DNA of 64,000 nt, taken from contig VHIT02000034.1 of NCBI GenBank assembly GCA_009768925.2, positions 310,001 to 374,000 of the forward strand. The letters are read 5' to 3'. The stretch comes from Cryptosporidium bovis (lineage: Eukaryota; Apicomplexa; Conoidasida; Eucoccidiorida; Cryptosporidiidae). Below, one piece after another: positions 62,700 through 64,000 of this stretch (its first letter is position 1; each line of letters starts with the position of its first letter). Under the pieces are notes generated by a model, which had not been told where the DNA came from, ran no database searches, and saw only the letters and a list, made by a program, of their open reading frames with translations. Position numbers and translations under genes: made by a program.

Positions 62700-63705
62700 A
62701 ACGGTTTCCCAATTCGTTTACGCAGACTAAATTTCATATTTGCACAAGTTCTAGCTTTAAATCAAAAAGTGAATAAGGAGGAAACGAATACTCTATTATT
62801 ATTTATTTATGTTTAGTATTTTTTTAACATTTTAACTTCTTAACCTCAAAATTAATCCCTTTTCCTTTACTTATTACCTTGAATCACTCTTATGCGTATT
62901 TCTTACACTTTTTTTATCTCAATTTTCATCTATATACCCTCACTTACCAAATATAATTCTACTGATTGTAATTCTTCTTTTTCTTCCTTTTATTTATTTA
63001 TTTTATATATACCCACATTGGTAGATTTGGTTTTGCACCCTCTGACCAGGCGCCATTTTCAACATTGACACATAACATTTGCATGTGATCTTGAGCGCCT
63101 AAATTAGTGTTAATATTGATTCACTCGATACCTTTTTTTATTAAAGGAAAAATTATTGCAAAAAAAAAGAAATATTAGTTGAATATTAGATTTGAGGGTT
63201 AATTTTTTTTATAAGTGCGAACATAATTTTACTCCTTAACTTTATATGTATTTTTTTTCTTTATAATTATAAATTGTTGAATTATTGCCTTTCAAATTCT
63301 ATTGGAAAATATATTATTTATTCAATTGTGATTTATTTTTTAGTGATAAATTACACTAAAAATAGCATCATTTTATATATATTTTAATTTAATAAGATAA
63401 AAAAAATTCAAGCATTGCATTGACTATACCAACAATAATTACAAAGGTCACTAACAGTTTTAAGCAAAAGCCTCACACTTTATTTTGTTTTTTTCATAGA
63501 TCGTTATTAATTTTAATTCGTTATTGTAACTATAATTTATGAAATATAGAATTCTGAGACTGTAATACAAGTAATAATATAATAACAAAGAAACAGTTTA
63601 CTTATATATGTTTTTTTCAGTTAAACCCGGATAAACTAATATATATATTTATTTATTTACTTATTTATTTACACTCATATAGATACATAGATACAAACAT
63701 AAACT
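62700..63705. other. Divergent intergenic region, 1.0 kb, with GGCGCC elements
   Basis: CAGGCGCCATTTTC near 63047-63060 and GAGCGCC near 63094-63100 are GGCG-type elements. AT-rich otherwise; it serves the RING gene and the last gene. Confidence 0.5.
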
Positions 63706-64000
63706 ATGGATATACAAGGTGGTATTAACGCATTGGAAAATGACTACATCTCATTAGGTAGAAATGGCCAAAATAACATATATGAAGGAGTAAATCGGAA
63801 CAACGGAGTAAATAGCAGGAAAGGATTCACATTAGTCAATTTTCTCTTTTTATTCACAGTATTAGCAGCAATAATAATATTAGTCAAAACCCCAATAAAT
63901 GCGAGAGTTGAATTAAGCAAAAGTATTATCGAAAAAAATTTAAATAAAAAGGCAAATAATAACAGTATCAATGAACATAATGTAGCAGAACCAAAAAGTA
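63706..64000 (+). CDS. Type II membrane protein N-terminus, 3' partial
   Basis: The open frame from ATG at 63706 runs off the window with 98 codons seen. A polar start (MDIQGGINALENDYIS) leads a TM segment near residues 47-67 (FLFLFTVLAAIIILV) and a basic, Asn-rich stretch. This is a type II layout. The short polar start and signal-anchor placement recall cathepsin-L-like (cryptopain) precursors, but no protease motif is in view, so that is a guess. Confidence 0.72.
   Translation, partial: MDIQGGINALENDYISLGRNGQNNIYEGVNRNNGVNSRKGFTLVNFLFLFTVLAAIIILVKTPINARVELSKSIIEKNLNKKANNNSINEHNVAEPKS

Overview
The window looks like nuclear DNA of an apicomplexan, most likely a Cryptosporidium species. It is very AT-rich. 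Genes are compact and mostly intron-free, and the few introns are 49-86 nt with GTAAGT or GTAGGT donors. It carries an alveolin (inner membrane complex) gene and an ApiAP2-like regulator. Intergenic GGCGG / TTTGGCGC (E2F-like) and TGCATGCA motifs recur. The genus is inferred; the species cannot be told from the sequence.

Layout. 1-18 kb: the 3' end of UTP18, an ApiAP2-like factor, a calponin-homology-like protein, a TMEM8/PGAP6-like EGF membrane protein, a HAD-family hydrolase and proteasome beta5. 18-29 kb: TFIIA gamma, an FKBP/TPR-like protein, VPS45 (three exons), a START-like protein (two exons), the GINS subunit PSF1 (two exons) and an N-myristoylated-type PP2C. 29-41 kb: a large secreted repeat protein (two exons), three membrane proteins (one GET1/WRB-like), a centrin-like EF-hand protein and a 538-aa unknown. 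41-51 kb: the DEAH helicase DHX37/Dhr1, U2 snRNA followed by an unexplained GC-rich island, an alveolin, a PP2A-like phosphatase (two exons) and U1-C. 51-64 kb: a four-TM protein, a coiled-coil protein, CWC25 (two exons), a three-exon adaptin-like (AP-5 beta-like?) protein, a RING membrane protein and the start of a type II membrane protein that runs off the window.

Shared themes. UTP18 and DHX37 belong to the SSU processome. U2 snRNA, U1-C and CWC25 belong to the spliceosome and lie within about 10 kb. VPS45, the START-like, adaptin-like and GET1-like proteins serve membrane traffic and insertion. PP2C, PP2A-like and HAD are phosphatase-type enzymes. These are groupings by function; nothing shows co-regulation except the shared GGCG-type promoter motifs.

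Nine introns were placed by reading splice sites and checking frame, so seven genes are longer than their individual open frames suggest. The most unusual signals are the 67% GC island after U2, a composite promoter module shared by two genes, a pair of perfect hairpins between HAD and proteasome beta5, and the adaptin-like gene.
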